In this document: in pieces, positions 63,090-64,000 of the stretch
Position numbering within the stretch: the stretch's first letter is position 1
Layout of the letters: every line of letters starts with the position of its first letter
Source of the DNA: Myxococcota bacterium
GTDB lineage: Bacteria; Myxococcota_A; UBA796; UBA9615; JAKLKC01
Assembly (NCBI GenBank): GCA_023150875.1
Contig: JAKLKC010000038.1
Span: 1 to 64,000 of the forward strand
Reading direction: 5' to 3'
DNA length: 64,000 bases
Notes under the pieces: model-generated
Databases searched by the model: none
What the model was told of the DNA's origin: nothing
The model's input: only the letters and a program-made list of their open reading frames with translations
Program-made: the position numbers and the translations under genes

Positions 63090-64000
63090 TCACGAGGAGA
63101 GAGGGCGCAGGAGTCCTCGATAGATCTCCAGGTAGTCTTCAGCCATCACCCCGACGGTGCGCCCCGCCGCCGCCTCCCGAGCGGCCCGACGCATCGCCCC
63201 GAGGCGGTCCGGGGAGGCGGCCAGGAGGGCGAGGGCGTCCGCCAGGGCGCGGGGATCCGCCGGGGGGACGAGGATCCCCGTCTTCCCGTCCTCCACCATC
63301 TCCGGCAGCCCACCGATCCGGGTGGCGACCACCGCCAGACCCGCGCCCATGGCCTCCAGGACCGCCACGGGCGCGTTTTCGTACCACGACGGGGGCAGCG
63401 CGAGACACTGGGACCGTCCCAGCAGGTCCGCCTTGGCCCTCTCGTCCAGGAACCCCACGCCGCGGATCCGAGGATCCCGCCTCGCCGCTCGCTCCACCGC
63501 TCCGGTCATGGGCCCCGTGCCGGCGACCTCGAGGCGCACGCCCAGGTCCCGGGGGATCCGGGCCATGGCGTCCAGGAGCACGCCGACCCCCTTGTGCTCG
63601 CTGACCTGCCCCAGAAACGCCACGCCCAGCCCCGGAGCCGGCGGCGCGGCGAGCCCCCCGCCGTCGACGAAGGCCGCCGAGGGGATCCCGTTTCGGACGA
63701 CCTCGCCGCGTCGGGGGACGAGCCCGTCGGCGCGGTGGCGCTCCAGCACGAAACGCGATGGCGCACAGAAGACGTCCACGTCCGGCACGCGCCCGGCATA
63801 CCAGGAGCGCCACATCCGGCAGGGCAGAGGCGCCGCGTCGCACCGGGCCCCCGAGGCGTGGAGCAGCGTCGCCCGCAGGCACAACAGGTGGTAGTCGTGG
63901 GCGGTGTGGACCACCGGGATCCCCCTGCGCCGGGCGGCCCACCATGCCGCGGGGGAGAAGCCGTCGATGTTGTGGGTGTGCACGACGGCGGGCCGTGACC
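63090..64000 (-). CDS. Glycosyltransferase family 4 (partial, runs off the right edge)
   Basis: At least 302 residues of a GT-B glycosyltransferase; the reading frame is open to the last base, so the N-terminus is missing. Seen: VHTHNIDGFSPAAWWAARR, VRNGIPSAAFVD, VAFLGQVSEHKGVGVLLDAMAR, PPSWYENAPVAVLEAMGAGLAVVATRIGGLPEMVEDGKTGILV (E-x7-E catalytic segment). It is typical of retaining GT4 enzymes adding a sugar to a surface glycan. It is convergent with the preceding GT2, 45 bases apart. Confidence 0.9.
   Translation of the reverse strand, partial: SRPAVVHTHNIDGFSPAAWWAARRRGIPVVHTAHDYHLLCLRATLLHASGARCDAAPLPCRMWRSWYAGRVPDVDVFCAPSRFVLERHRADGLVPRRGEVVRNGIPSAAFVDGGGLAAPPAPGLGVAFLGQVSEHKGVGVLLDAMARIPRDLGVRLEVAGTGPMTGAVERAARRDPRIRGVGFLDERAKADLLGRSQCLALPPSWYENAPVAVLEAMGAGLAVVATRIGGLPEMVEDGKTGILVPPADPRALADALALLAASPDRLGAMRRAAREAAAGRTVGVMAEDYLEIYRGLLRPLSS

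Overview
The window is a GC-rich (by eye roughly 70% or more), densely packed bacterial chromosome segment. Many genes overlap by 1 or 4 bases (ATGA, GTGA, TTGA, TGATG). The gene content suggests a Myxococcota or other deltaproteobacterial-type lineage: a type IV pilin behind a sigma-54 type promoter, PilZ, FHA and TetR regulators, a coiled-coil zinc-ribbon protein, secreted lipoproteins with Asp-rich GDDDT linkers, and a giant Ig-like/FG-GAP lipoprotein. No rRNA, tRNA or CRISPR array was seen, so the lineage is inferred from gene content only.

Region 1 (1-4,200) is an accessory island with visibly lower GC. It holds a decayed copy of part of the neighbouring MBL gene (1-322), a type VII toxin-antitoxin pair (mntA-hepT), a GxxExxY protein framed by perfect 19-bp inverted repeats, a phospholipase-D-like nuclease, and an integron integrase that has lost its middle. 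Two attC-like sites sit between the genes on the same strand as the integrase. I read this as a degenerate integron of the inverted type, in which the 3' end of intI faces the cassettes.

Region 2 (4,400-18,000) is mostly metabolic and secreted proteins: an MBL-diacylglycerol-kinase fusion, a flavin oxidoreductase, several exported proteins, a TetR regulator, a cupredoxin lipoprotein, a PLP-deaminase fused to a GMC-oxidoreductase small-subunit-like domain and followed by its GMC partner, and a lipase-like lipoprotein. A reversed hicB-hicA pair follows.

Region 3 (18,900-39,700) is largely core genome: a saccharopine-dehydrogenase-like protein, lipase, hisS, histidine ammonia-lyase, a TerB-like protein, a class II glutamine amidotransferase, tatB/tatC, PHP and PilZ proteins, a glycosyltransferase-methyltransferase fusion, a biotin carboxylase/BCCP/methylmalonyl-CoA mutase operon (propionyl-CoA-type metabolism), HEAT-repeat and tandem FHA proteins, pilA, a ThDP enzyme and a zinc-ribbon coiled-coil protein. 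The RNase P RNA gene (rnpB) lies at 39,877-40,338.

Region 4 (40,500-51,740) encodes the giant FG-GAP lipoprotein, a small secreted protein, and a three-gene operon that I do not recognise as a described system: an OmpA-domain periplasmic protein, a propeller-like periplasmic sensor joined through one membrane helix to a cytoplasmic STAND-type ATPase, and a second soluble STAND-type ATPase.

Region 5 (51,900-64,000) is a surface-glycan locus: pseB-pseC-pseF-pseG-pseI in overlapping order, with an N-formyltransferase where the acetyltransferase PseH would be expected, then a Wzx-like flippase and three glycosyltransferases. The last gene runs off the right edge. The likely product is an N-formylated pseudaminic acid in a surface polysaccharide. 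The 57.9-60.9 kb part has lower GC than its surroundings.
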